From Fusobacterium perfoetens ATCC 29250 (lineage in GTDB: Bacteria; Fusobacteriota; Fusobacteriia; Fusobacteriales; Fusobacteriaceae): a stretch of DNA of 64,000 nt. How positions within the stretch are numbered: the first letter of the stretch is position 1; each line of letters opens with the position of its first letter. Positions 19,554 through 28,113 of this stretch are shown here, piece after piece. The stretch lies in assembly GCF_000622245.1 (NCBI RefSeq), contig NZ_JHXW01000006.1, forward strand, positions 62,001 through 126,000, given 5' to 3'. The position numbers and the translations under genes are program-made. The notes below the pieces were generated by a model. It had not been told where the DNA came from. It saw only the letters and a list, made by a program, of their open reading frames with translations, and made no database searches.

Positions 19554-20570
19554 TTAATTCTCTCTTTTCTCCATAATATAATTTTTTAATAATATTTTAT
19601 TTCTTTCTACAAATTGTTCTTTGATAACTTTATAACCTCTTTTTATAAAAAATGTTTTTGCTGTTATAGAAGCATGAGTATATATCAACTTTTTATTTAT
19701 TTTCTTTTCCAATTCATCACAAATCATTGTAGCTATTCCCATCTTTTGAAAATCTTTATGTACATATAATCTATCTAAATATCCATCTTTGTTAATATCT
19801 CCAAATCCAACTATTACACCATTATTTTCAGCAACAACAGTATAATTTTCTGAAAGAGAAATATTCCATTTTTCTATATCTATATTTTTAGGAGCCCATA
19901 CATCTAACTGTATCTTTGTATAATCTCTCTTATTAATATTATGTACTGTATTATAAAAAAGTTCTATTATTTCTTTACAGTCTGAAGATTTATATTTTCT
20001 AAGTTTTATAAAATTTTGTTCTACATCTACTAAATAATATTTTTTATCTTGTGAAAATATTTGGAAAATATCCTTTTTATAATTTTTGTCTATTAAAATA
20101 TAATTACAATTATATTTTTTACATTCTCTTAGATTTTTTTCATTTTCTCTAATAAGAAAATCTTTAGTACAATAAGAATCATCTAATCTTTTTTCTACTA
20201 CATTAGCATACTTCAATATTTTTTCAAAATTATTTTCAATATATTTTCTAGTCATTATTAGACAATAATATTTTATATTTTCTAAATATTGTTTATCAAA
20301 ATCTTTTTTCCAATTAAAAGGGATATAAAGGCCCTCTACTATTAAATCTTGTTTGTTCTCAATAGCTGTTTTTATAATTTCTTTTATAATCTCCCAAAGA
20401 TATGAAGTTAGTTTTTCATCATCTTCTACTGTAAAATTTATATTTTTACTTCTTATTAATCCCATTTTTATATGGTCTATTGATAAATAAGGAAATTTAT
20501 ATTTTTCTAATAATTTTTGAGCTAATAAAGTTTTTCCTGTATGTGAAGTTCCAGTTATTAAAATTATCAT
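19554..20570 (-). CDS. P-loop kinase-like / GNAT acetyltransferase fusion in cobalamin operon
   Basis: A 338-residue two-domain protein. Residues 1-170 form a small P-loop nucleotide kinase: Walker A GTSHTGKT at 7-14, a DHIK segment near 37, and LIVEGLYIP around 97-105. Residues about 178-330 form a GNAT domain with the acetyl-CoA loop HKDFQKMGIATMI. It overlaps cbiB by 4 nt and abuts cobD, so it belongs to that operon. A supplier of phosphothreonine for CobD, or a resistance or modification enzyme, are possibilities. I know of no assigned role, so none is given. Confidence 0.7.
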   Translation of the reverse strand: MIILITGTSHTGKTLLAQKLLEKYKFPYLSIDHIKMGLIRSKNINFTVEDDEKLTSYLWEIIKEIIKTAIENKQDLIVEGLYIPFNWKKDFDKQYLENIKYYCLIMTRKYIENNFEKILKYANVVEKRLDDSYCTKDFLIRENEKNLRECKKYNCNYILIDKNYKKDIFQIFSQDKKYYLVDVEQNFIKLRKYKSSDCKEIIELFYNTVHNINKRDYTKIQLDVWAPKNIDIEKWNISLSENYTVVAENNGVIVGFGDINKDGYLDRLYVHKDFQKMGIATMICDELEKKINKKLIYTHASITAKTFFIKRGYKVIKEQFVERNKILLKNYIMEKREN

Positions 20571-21523
20571 AAAACCACCTTTATTAATTGAGATAAGATC
20601 AGAAATACAATTAGTCCTATTCCAGATGAAATATATAAAAGTTTTCTAGCATTTTTTATATCATCTAAAATAAAATCTCTTTTTTTATCTCCTATTGTAG
20701 GTTTATCATAGATTTTTCCAAAATAACTTGTTTTACCACCAAATTGTAAACCTAAAGCTCCAGCAAAGGCAGCTTCTCCATGTCCAGAATTTGGGCTTCC
20801 ATGATTTAATCTATCTCTTAGAAATATTCTCCAAGCATTTTTATAATCCATTCTTAAAATAAAAGCTCCTATTGGAATAATAACTCCCCCAGCTATCCTT
20901 GCTGGAAGAAAATTAGCCACATCATCAACCTTGGCTCCTATCATTCCAAAATCTATATATTTTTCATTTTTATATCCTAACATTGAATCTATAGTATTTA
21001 TAGCCTTATAAGTCATAGCAAAAGGTAGGGCTAAAGATATATCATTATAAGTAAAAAAACTTCCAACTATAGCAAAAAACATAGGGGCAATAACTCCATC
21101 AACAGAGTTTTCTGCTATGGTTTCTACTACACTTCTTATTACTTGTTGTTCGTCCATTTTTCCTGTATCTCTACTAACTAAATAGGAAACTTCTCTTTTT
21201 GCTCTCTCAATATCATTAGATTTTAAAATTTCATATATCTTTTTTCCCTCATCAGCTAAACATTTTGTAGCTAAAGTTGTATAAAGAAAAAATATTTCAG
21301 TTATCTTTGATATTGCTAAAACATATGAAACTCCAAAGGTTATTGTTAAAACTAAAAATACTAAAATTCCACCAGTTAATTTTTTATTTTTAAAATTATA
21401 TAATTTTTTTTCTAAAAAACTTATTAATTTTCCTATAACTCTTACAGGGTGATAAAAAAATTCTGGGTCCCCTAAAATTAAATCTAATACATAAGCTATA
21501 AAATATCTAGTAGCAAAAATCAT
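20567..21523 (-). CDS. cbiB: adenosylcobinamide-phosphate synthase CbiB
   Basis: A 318-residue integral membrane protein with several hydrophobic helices. Conserved blocks are AYVLDLILGDPEFFYHPVRVIGK, SRDTGKMDEQQVIRSVVETIAENSVDGVIAPMF and DRLNHGSPNSGHGEAAFAGALG. CbiB attaches aminopropanol phosphate to adenosylcobyric acid, so it uses the products of the neighbouring cobD and cbiP. It overlaps cbiP by 17 nt and the kinase gene by 4 nt. Confidence 0.94.
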   Translation of the reverse strand: MIFATRYFIAYVLDLILGDPEFFYHPVRVIGKLISFLEKKLYNFKNKKLTGGILVFLVLTITFGVSYVLAISKITEIFFLYTTLATKCLADEGKKIYEILKSNDIERAKREVSYLVSRDTGKMDEQQVIRSVVETIAENSVDGVIAPMFFAIVGSFFTYNDISLALPFAMTYKAINTIDSMLGYKNEKYIDFGMIGAKVDDVANFLPARIAGGVIIPIGAFILRMDYKNAWRIFLRDRLNHGSPNSGHGEAAFAGALGLQFGGKTSYFGKIYDKPTIGDKKRDFILDDIKNARKLLYISSGIGLIVFLILSQLIKVVL

Positions 21524-22397
21524 CTGTTTCCTCTCTATTTAGTATCTTGTAAATATAATCTACATCTAAATTTTCTCTTAAAAGTTTTTCTAATTTTTCA
21601 AATTGTTTTTCTCTATACTCTTCAAAAGATAAATTTCCACATCTTTTTTTAATGTCTTCACTATCTCTTTTAGAAATAAGTCCATCTTCATCTTCTATAT
21701 CTATAATCTCATAAGGAACAACTCCTAAAACCTTTGTTTTAGTAAGTCTTTCAATTTCATTTATACCTTTTTGTAAAATATCTTTTTTTCCACGAAATTT
21801 ATTTATTATTATCCCTTTAAGATTTCTTTTTTCTTCTTCATTAAATAAAGTATATGTCCCTATTATTGAAGCAAAAACTCCACCTCTATCTATATCAGCT
21901 ACTAAAATAAAAGGAGCATTAGCTATTTTTCCCATAGATGTATTTACAATATCATTTTCTTTTATATTTATCTCTACAGGACTTCCTGCTCCTTCTAATA
22001 CACAAATTTCATATTTTTTAGGATAAGTTTCATAAATTTTCTGCAGATATTCTCTATATTTCACTTTTTCAGATGAATATTTTTCCCCTGTAGTAGTTTT
22101 TTCATACTCACCATTTAAAATAATATCTACAATTCCATTTCCCTTTGGAATTATAAGAATAGGATTCATCCAAGATTGTGGTTCTTTTTTACAGGCATAA
22201 GCTTGCAAAACTTGTGAGATTGCAATTTTTTTATTATTTCCAATTTCACAGGAGTTTCTTGACATATTTTGGCCTTTAAAAGGCACTACCTCATGACCAT
22301 CACTTGTAAATATTCTACAAAGTCCCGTTGTTATAAGACTTTTCCCAGCTCCTGAAGATGTTCCTAGTATCATTATATTTTTATGTTTTTCTCTCAT
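21507..22397 (-). CDS. cbiP: cobyric acid synthase-like protein lacking the GATase domain
   Basis: A 296-residue protein matching the dethiobiotin-synthetase-like half of CbiP/CobQ. It has the P-loop GTSSGAGKS at 12-20, KGQNMSRNS at 41-49, VLEGAGSPVEIN at 133-144, VADIDRGGVFAS at 167-177 and EDEDGL at 235-240. Full-length CobQ is about 490-510 residues and has a class I glutaminase after EDxxL. Here the protein passes within 20 residues to REKQFEKLEKLLRENLD, which resembles the normal extreme C-terminus of CobQ. The loss therefore looks like an internal in-frame deletion, not a frameshift. It may use free ammonia or a partner glutaminase. Confidence 0.82.
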   Translation of the reverse strand: MREKHKNIMILGTSSGAGKSLITTGLCRIFTSDGHEVVPFKGQNMSRNSCEIGNNKKIAISQVLQAYACKKEPQSWMNPILIIPKGNGIVDIILNGEYEKTTTGEKYSSEKVKYREYLQKIYETYPKKYEICVLEGAGSPVEINIKENDIVNTSMGKIANAPFILVADIDRGGVFASIIGTYTLFNEEEKRNLKGIIINKFRGKKDILQKGINEIERLTKTKVLGVVPYEIIDIEDEDGLISKRDSEDIKKRCGNLSFEEYREKQFEKLEKLLRENLDVDYIYKILNREETDDFCY

Positions 22398-22405
22398 TAT
22401 TCCCT

Positions 22406-23368
22406 CTAAATTTTAAATCTTACTCTTGATAATATCTCTACAGATTTTCTTGAATTTTTAAAAGTATTTACTTTTGACTCTAATTCTCCACTTTCTATTA
22501 AATTTAAAAACTCATCTAACTCATAAACCATTTGATTACTATCTTGTTCTACAGTTAAATTTTCTTCTGTTCCATCTCTTAAGATAAGTTTAATACTTCT
22601 CATTTTAGAAATATCATCTATAAGGATACTTCCCTTTTCTCCTAAAATCTCATTAGGTAAAAAAGTTTGAGTTATTTTAGAATGAATTATTGTAATAATT
22701 TTATCACTATAAGTTAAAAGCATTGTACCTGTACCATCTACACCTGATTCTACAAGATAATTTCTAGCTGTAAAAGAAAGTGGTTCTCCAAATAAATCTA
22801 AAGATACATATAAAGGATAAATTCCTAAATCAAAAGATGAACCACCATGAAATTTAGTGTCAAATACATTTGTTAATTCTCCATTTTTTAATAAATCATA
22901 TCTTGAAGAGTATTGAGAAAAATTAAATACTACATTTCTAATTTCTCCTATTCTATGTAAATTATCTTTTAAAACTTTCATATTTGGTAAAAAAGTTGTT
23001 TTCATTGCTTCCATATATACAACTTTATTTTTTTCAGCTATTTTTATATTTCTATCAAAAATTTCTAAATCTGTTGTTATAGGTTTTTCACAAATTACAT
23101 GTTTCTTATTAAGTAAAAATATTGTTGTCTGCTCTCCATGTAATGAGTTAGGTGAAGCAATATATACAGCATCTATATCAGAAGATTTTCCCATTTCTTC
23201 TAAATCTGTAAAAATTTTTCCTCCTACTCCACAATTTTTTTGAAATTCTAAGGCTGTTTCCTCTTTTCTTGAATAAATAGCTCCTACTTCACATTTAGGA
23301 TTTCTTTTTATAGCTTCTACGAAATCTTTACTTATCCAATTTGTACCTATTATTCCAAATCTTATCAT
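22406..23368 (-). CDS. Gfo/Idh/MocA family oxidoreductase
   Basis: A 320-residue NAD(P)-dependent dehydrogenase. The Rossmann start is RFGIIGTNWISKDF, then AVYIASPNSLHGEQ and the signature HVICEKPITTD containing the conserved Lys. A longer frame begins at 23404, but its first 12 codons encode the Shine-Dalgarno GGAGG (23375-23380). The true start is therefore ATG 23368, which also removes an overlap with the dipeptidase gene. The substrate, probably a sugar or inositol-like compound, is unknown. It precedes cbiP by 8 nt but has no clear cobalamin role. Confidence 0.88.
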   Translation of the reverse strand: MIRFGIIGTNWISKDFVEAIKRNPKCEVGAIYSRKEETALEFQKNCGVGGKIFTDLEEMGKSSDIDAVYIASPNSLHGEQTTIFLLNKKHVICEKPITTDLEIFDRNIKIAEKNKVVYMEAMKTTFLPNMKVLKDNLHRIGEIRNVVFNFSQYSSRYDLLKNGELTNVFDTKFHGGSSFDLGIYPLYVSLDLFGEPLSFTARNYLVESGVDGTGTMLLTYSDKIITIIHSKITQTFLPNEILGEKGSILIDDISKMRSIKLILRDGTEENLTVEQDSNQMVYELDEFLNLIESGELESKVNTFKNSRKSVEILSRVRFKI

Positions 23369-23396
23369 AATTATCCCTCCTAGTAAAAATATTGTG

Positions 23397-24392
23397 TTAT
23401 TCAAAAAAATTTATTGCAAAATTCCAAAAATTTTTATAGGCTATTTTCTCTATATCCTCTTTTGTATAACCTCTATTTAAAAGTTCTTGTATAATATTTT
23501 GACTTTTAGAAGCATCTTCTAAATCTATAGGATTTGTATCACTATGTCCTTCTAAATATTCACAAAAATCAAAACCAAAAGCTACATGATTTATTCCTAC
23601 TAAATTTACTAAATAATCTATATGGTCTACTAAATCCTTTAAAGTTGGTCTTTTATTAAAATCTACATCTTCTACTTTAACAGGATTAGAATACTCACAT
23701 TTTTTTATAAAACCAACATAAGCATTAACTCCTATAAGTCCACCTTTTTGTGCTATAGCTTTAATTTGTTCATCTGTTAAATTTCTAGGAACATCACAAA
23801 GAGATTTACAATTTGAATGGGAAGCTATTATTGGTCTTGTTGTAGTATTGTATATATCCCAGAAAGTTTTTTCATTAGCATGAGAAACATCTATTATCAT
23901 TCCCAATTTATCCATTTTTTCTATAGCTTTCTTTCCTAATTCTGTAAGACCTCTCTCTTTATCTCCTAAAACTCCTGTTCCTAGAGAATTTTCTTCATTC
24001 CAAGTAAGAGTAGCATGTCTAAATCCTAAATTATAAAATGTATCTAACCAATCAAGATTATTTTCTACAACTCTTAATCCCTCTATTCCCATTAAAACAT
24101 TTATTTTTTCAAAATTTGGATTTAAAAAATCTTCTTTAGATTTTAAAATATGAAATATATCTTCATTACTGTTTATCTCGTTCATAGTGGCATTAATCAT
24201 CAACATCATTTCTTTTTCAACTTGCTCTTTTTCATATTTTGAATCAAGCCAAGCTACAAATATTCCACCAAAAATCTCTCCTTTTTTCAATCTTTCTAAG
24301 TGAAAATTTTTAAATCTATCTTTTTCTATTCCGTCTTTTTTCTTTCTATGAATGTCATACCATATATCAGCATGTAAATCAAATATTTTCAT
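23397..24392 (-). CDS. membrane dipeptidase family protein (peptidase M19)
   Basis: A 331-residue zinc hydrolase of the renal dipeptidase family. The metal-binding HAD comes at residues 7-9. Further blocks are a central MGIEG, IDVSHANEKTFWD, ASHSNCKSLCDVPRNLTDEQ and AFGFDFCEYLEG. There is no signal peptide, so it probably cleaves dipeptides in the cytoplasm. It lies 9 nt after the YdbC-like gene and 28 nt before the oxidoreductase gene. Confidence 0.92.
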   Translation of the reverse strand: MKIFDLHADIWYDIHRKKKDGIEKDRFKNFHLERLKKGEIFGGIFVAWLDSKYEKEQVEKEMMLMINATMNEINSNEDIFHILKSKEDFLNPNFEKINVLMGIEGLRVVENNLDWLDTFYNLGFRHATLTWNEENSLGTGVLGDKERGLTELGKKAIEKMDKLGMIIDVSHANEKTFWDIYNTTTRPIIASHSNCKSLCDVPRNLTDEQIKAIAQKGGLIGVNAYVGFIKKCEYSNPVKVEDVDFNKRPTLKDLVDHIDYLVNLVGINHVAFGFDFCEYLEGHSDTNPIDLEDASKSQNIIQELLNRGYTKEDIEKIAYKNFWNFAINFFE

Positions 24393-24401
24393 ATAACCTC
24401 A

Positions 24402-24638
24402 CTATATATCTAAATCATCAATATCTATTGAGTTTAAAAGTCCCTTTAAAGTTTTTAATTCATCTTTTGTGAAAGTTAAACCTTTTCCCATTTTTTCGTG
24501 ATTTTCATCCCAATCTCTTATATCTACTTTAGCTTTTCTTCCATTCCATGAAATTATATTTACTTCTTTTTTCCAACCTTTTGAACCTTCTCCTATAATT
24601 CCTAATTCTTCTATAATATCAAATTTTATTTCTGCCAT
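24402..24638 (-). CDS. YdbC/PC4-like small protein
   Basis: A 78-residue protein with the pattern of the YdbC family, which has a PC4-like fold that binds single-stranded nucleic acid: I-x-E-x-LGII, GWKKEVNIISWNGRKAKVDIRDWDE, KGLTFTKDELKTLKGLL. The start has GGAGGAG upstream. It appears to be the first gene of the minus-strand run leading to the cobalamin genes. The biochemical role in bacteria is not well established. Confidence 0.82.
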   Translation of the reverse strand: MAEIKFDIIEELGIIGEGSKGWKKEVNIISWNGRKAKVDIRDWDENHEKMGKGLTFTKDELKTLKGLLNSIDIDDLDI

Positions 24639-24718
24639 TTTGTCTCCTCCTATTTCCTCTTATATTTTAATTATACAATATCATTAATTTTTTTAAAAAT
24701 TTTTTTTATAATTTTTCA

Positions 24719-24747
24719 TTGACAAAAAGTATTTTTTATTATTTAAT
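24719..24747 (+). promoter_or_regulatory. promoter for the polytopic membrane protein
   Basis: TTGACA at 24719-24724, 17-nt spacer, TTTAAT at 24742-24747 (5 of 6), about 40 nt before the start codon at 24788. Confidence 0.65.
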
Positions 24748-24787
24748 TAAACTAATAAACTAATTATTTTAAGGGCGAGGTTTGTTT

Positions 24788-26134
24788 ATGAAAAAAATAT
24801 TTTTTGGAGCAATGATTTTTATATTCCTTTGTGTTTTTCTCAAGGAATTTTTTGTGGGATTTGAAAATTTCTATCCTCATTTTATTTCTTTAGGATTAGG
24901 GGTTTTAATTTTTTCAGTTTATTTTTTTGCCAAGGGAATGCAAAGAAATATCTCTCTACTTTGTTTTAGTATTTCCCTTTTACTTCTTAGTCAGAATTTT
25001 GATACTAAATTACTCTATAAAAGTTTAGAGAAAAGTGTTGGAATTATTTGTATATTTACAGTAATACCACTTCTTACATTTCCTATTGAAAAAGGTGATT
25101 ATTCTCATTCAATTAAGAATTTTGTAAGTAGATTTAGTAAAAATAATAAATTTATTTTTACTATTTTATCTCTTTTTCATTGGATACTTACAATAATTTT
25201 AAATATTCCATCTATTCCTATAATGCAAGAAATTATACAAAAAAATAATTTTTCTAAAAAATATCTTACTAGAATGTATACTGCTGGATATTGTTGTTTT
25301 ATGATATTTTCTCCTTATGATGGGCTTCTTAATATGATACTTATTATGTATTCTGTAAAACATTATCAATATTTCCCTTATGCACTTTTCATGTGTTTAT
25401 TTATTGTAGGATTATCTTCTATTCTTCTTTCTTTTTCCGAAAAAGAAGTAGAAGATAAAAATCAAATTATTGAAAAATTATCTTCCTTTGATAAAAAGAA
25501 AATCTTTTCTCTTGTAGGAAATATAATATTTTTAATATTTGTAACAATCTTAGGAGATTATCTATTTACTTTTAAAAATCCTATGTTATTTATATCTCTA
25601 ATAGTTGTTGGATATTCTCTATTTTGGAGTTTCCAGAATGCTAATTTCCAAGAATATAAAACTCAATTTAAAACTTATATTGAAAAAGCTACTAATTTTG
25701 GAACTATAATAGTTTTTTTAATATCTACAAACTGTTTAGGAGAAATCATTCAAAATATTTCTATTGGTGAGATTATAGAAAAAGGATTTTTAAAAATAAT
25801 GTTTTTACCTAGTTATTTTTTAATACTTACTTTAATTCTTTTTACTGTAGTTTTAGCATTAGTAGGAGTCCATATGTTAATTCCTGTGGCTGCTATTCTT
25901 ATGATTGTAAAACCTGAATTTTTAGGAATATCTCCTGCTTCATATCCTCTTGTTATAATGTGTTGTTGGATATCAGCTATGTCTATTTCTCCTTTTGTAC
26001 CATTTCCTGCTGTTGTAGCTCAAACTATTGACGAGGATATACTAAAAGTAACTTTTAAATATAATAAAATTTATTCTATCCTTTTAATTTTATTATGTCC
26101 AGCTATAATATTATTATTAAATAAAATTTTATAG
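24788..26134 (+). CDS. polytopic membrane protein, putative transporter
   Basis: A 448-residue, strongly hydrophobic protein with roughly eleven to twelve predicted membrane segments and few long loops. A TTG six nucleotides upstream also opens the frame, but ATG 24788 has the correct 7-nt spacing from GAGG. The C-terminal half has GVHMLIPVAAILMI, then the intramembrane-like SISPFVPFPAVVAQ, reminiscent of ion-transporter superfamily carriers. I do not recognise a named family. It is followed by a weak terminator and then gltS, so carboxylate or amino-acid transport is only a guess. Confidence 0.75.
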   Translation: MKKIFFGAMIFIFLCVFLKEFFVGFENFYPHFISLGLGVLIFSVYFFAKGMQRNISLLCFSISLLLLSQNFDTKLLYKSLEKSVGIICIFTVIPLLTFPIEKGDYSHSIKNFVSRFSKNNKFIFTILSLFHWILTIILNIPSIPIMQEIIQKNNFSKKYLTRMYTAGYCCFMIFSPYDGLLNMILIMYSVKHYQYFPYALFMCLFIVGLSSILLSFSEKEVEDKNQIIEKLSSFDKKKIFSLVGNIIFLIFVTILGDYLFTFKNPMLFISLIVVGYSLFWSFQNANFQEYKTQFKTYIEKATNFGTIIVFLISTNCLGEIIQNISIGEIIEKGFLKIMFLPSYFLILTLILFTVVLALVGVHMLIPVAAILMIVKPEFLGISPASYPLVIMCCWISAMSISPFVPFPAVVAQTIDEDILKVTFKYNKIYSILLILLCPAIILLLNKIL

Positions 26135-26466
26135 CTTTAAAAGAGTTATGAAATAATTCTTTTTATTTTACTGAACTATAAATAAAATTAATTAAAATAA
26201 TTATTTTTAATAATGAATAATAATATTTTGTCTAAAAAATAATAAAAAAGAATTATTTTAAATTATTCTATAAAAATTTTATTTTTTCTAATATTTTCAA
26301 CACTTTATTTATATTTTTTATGTAATTTTATAATAATTATATTTTGTCTAATTCCTTATTAAATTAAACTATATATAATATATATTTGTAATATATGTGA
26401 AATTTATGATATATTTTATTTGCTTTTTATTATTATATGTATATTTTTTAAGGAGGAAACATTTAA
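26135..26466 (+). promoter_or_regulatory. AT-rich intergenic region with weak terminator and gltS promoter
   Basis: No gene is seen in these 332 bases. A weak hairpin lies at 26139-26163 (AAAAGAGTTAT/ATAATTCTTTT, 3-nt loop, one G-U pair) followed by a U-rich stretch, probably ending the upstream gene. A possible promoter is TTGTAA (26386-26391), 18-nt spacer, TATATT (26410-26415). The 11-mer ATTTTGTCTAA occurs twice (26224-26234 and 26341-26351), which may be chance. Confidence 0.35.
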
Positions 26467-27654
26467 ATGATATTAGAACTTACTAGTATCCAAACTATGA
26501 CACTAGCTATAATAGTTTTATATTTAGGAAAATTTATTAATAATACTTTTAGATTTTTAAAGGAAAATTGTATTCCAGATGCTGTAACTGGAGGAACTAT
26601 TTTTTCTATTATCACTTTAATAGGGCATGAAACTCATCTTTTTTCATTTATATTTGAAGATTCTTTAAGAGAAATTTTTATGATTGCATTTTTTACAACA
26701 GTTGGTTTTTCAGCTAGTATAAAACTTTTAAAAAAAGCAGGACTTCCTGTTCTTATGTTTTTAATAGCTGCTGTTGGACTAACTTTCTTCCAAAATATTG
26801 CTGGAATTCTTATGGCAAAACTTTTAAAAGTTAATTTATTAATTGGTTTAGCTACAGGTTCTTTAGCTACAACAGGAGGCCCTGGTACAGCTGGAGCTTT
26901 TGGTCCCATTATGGAAAGTTTCGGAGCTCCTGGAGCTACAATGGTAGCCATGGCTACAGCTACTTATGCTTTAATAGCTGGTAGTGTTATAGCTGGTCCA
27001 ATTTGTAAAAGATTAATAGAAAAACATTCTCTTTTAGAGAAACACAAAAATTCAAATAGTTTTTCATCAACTGAAAATAAAAATGAATTTCTTATTACAA
27101 AAAAAGTTATCCCTACAGGTTTTCAAATTATTATAGCTATGGGAATTGGAAGTTTAATTTCAAGCTTTTTAAATAGTTTAGGTCTTGTTTTACCTTCATA
27201 TATTGGGGCCATGTTTGCTGCTGCTTTAATGAGAAATATTTCTGATTATACAGGGAAGTTTGAGATTGATTTAAATATAGTTTCTACAGTAGGAAGTTTT
27301 ACCTTGGCAATGTTTTTATCAATGACTCTTATGGCTTTTAAACTTTGGGAATTAAAAGAATTAGCTCTTCCTCTTATATTAATGTTAATAGGACAAACTA
27401 TTCTTATGGGAGCTTTTGCTTATTTTATTACATTTAATATTACAGGTAGAGATTATGATGCTGCTATTATCACAGGAGGACATTGTGGTTGTGGTTTTGG
27501 TACTACTCCAAAGGCTCTAGCTAATATGGAGGCTCTTACTGAAAGATATCTTCCATCACCAAAGGCTTTCTTTGTTATACCTATAGTTGGAAGTTTATTT
27601 ATAGATTTCTTTAATGCTGGTATAATTACATTTTTTATAAATTTAGTAAAATAA
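26467..27654 (+). CDS. gltS: sodium/glutamate symporter
   Basis: A 395-residue membrane carrier of the GltS (ESS) family importing glutamate with Na+. It has the early GKFINNTFRFLKENCIPDAVTGG, a first re-entrant Gly-rich loop LATGSLATTGGPGTAGAFGP and a matching second one, ITGGHCGCGFGTTPKALANME. This is the duplicated inverted-repeat architecture of the family. The RBS is AAGGAGG before ATG 26467. A strong terminator at 27667-27712 follows. Confidence 0.96.
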   Translation: MILELTSIQTMTLAIIVLYLGKFINNTFRFLKENCIPDAVTGGTIFSIITLIGHETHLFSFIFEDSLREIFMIAFFTTVGFSASIKLLKKAGLPVLMFLIAAVGLTFFQNIAGILMAKLLKVNLLIGLATGSLATTGGPGTAGAFGPIMESFGAPGATMVAMATATYALIAGSVIAGPICKRLIEKHSLLEKHKNSNSFSSTENKNEFLITKKVIPTGFQIIIAMGIGSLISSFLNSLGLVLPSYIGAMFAAALMRNISDYTGKFEIDLNIVSTVGSFTLAMFLSMTLMAFKLWELKELALPLILMLIGQTILMGAFAYFITFNITGRDYDAAIITGGHCGCGFGTTPKALANMEALTERYLPSPKAFFVIPIVGSLFIDFFNAGIITFFINLVK

Positions 27655-27666
27655 TAGTTTAAAATA

Positions 27667-27712
27667 AAAAAATACACTATTTTCTTTAATAAAAGATTCT
27701 AGTGTATTTTTT
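27667..27712. terminator. bidirectional terminator after gltS
   Basis: AAAAAATACACTA (27667-27679) and TAGTGTATTTTTT (27700-27712) form a near-perfect stem with U-tails on both strands. It ends gltS and the convergent 81-residue gene. Confidence 0.85.
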
Positions 27713-27719
27713 ATTATTT

Positions 27720-27965
27720 TTATCTTTTCTTTAAAATTAATCCTTTTAGGATTTCAGCCATTAATTCTTTTCCAGCTTCTTCATTTAATATATTATCTAT
27801 TATTTCTTCATAAGAAATTTTTAACTCTTTTAATTCCCCACAATCTTCTGTAAGAGAAATTCCATTTTCTTCTGGAGTTATTGTAAGTATATGAGGACAT
27901 TCAGTATATTTTTCATCACCTAATAACAAATAATTTAACTTTTGACTTAAATCTTTATTCATCAT
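27720..27965 (-). CDS. 81-residue protein of unknown function
   Basis: A short acidic protein with no membrane segment or signal peptide. It starts MM(N)KDLSQKLNYLLLGDEKY and has a central HILTITPEENGISLTEDCGELKELKI strand-like stretch. There are two consecutive ATG codons; GGAGG spacing favours the second, at 27962. I do not recognise a family. It stands alone between two terminators, so it is probably monocistronic. Confidence 0.6.
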   Translation of the reverse strand: MMNKDLSQKLNYLLLGDEKYTECPHILTITPEENGISLTEDCGELKELKISYEEIIDNILNEEAGKELMAEILKGLILKKR

Positions 27966-28061
27966 AAATCCTCCTCTATTCTTTTATATTCTAAATTATA
28001 CCATATTTCTCATTAAAAATAAAGAATTTATTTTTGAAATTATTACAATTTAATTTTTTAT

Positions 28062-28098
28062 AAAAAAATACACCTTTATCTTAAAAATTTAGGTGTAT
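28062..28098 (-). terminator. terminator after basic 137-residue protein gene
   Basis: On the minus strand ATACACCT and AGGTGTAT-type arms (28091-28098 and 28068-28075) enclose an AT loop and are followed by seven U. It lies just downstream of the gene ending at 28114. Confidence 0.75.
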
Positions 28099-28113
28099 AA
28101 TTTACAAAATATT

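Noticed and set aside
23369-23404. Longer start for the Gfo/Idh/MocA oxidoreductase
   Set aside because: The extra codons encode the GGAGG ribosome binding site and would overlap the dipeptidase gene.
26224-26351. Repeated ATTTTGTCTAA before gltS as an operator
   Set aside because: The copies are 117 bp apart in extremely AT-rich DNA and not centred on a clear promoter; too weak to claim.
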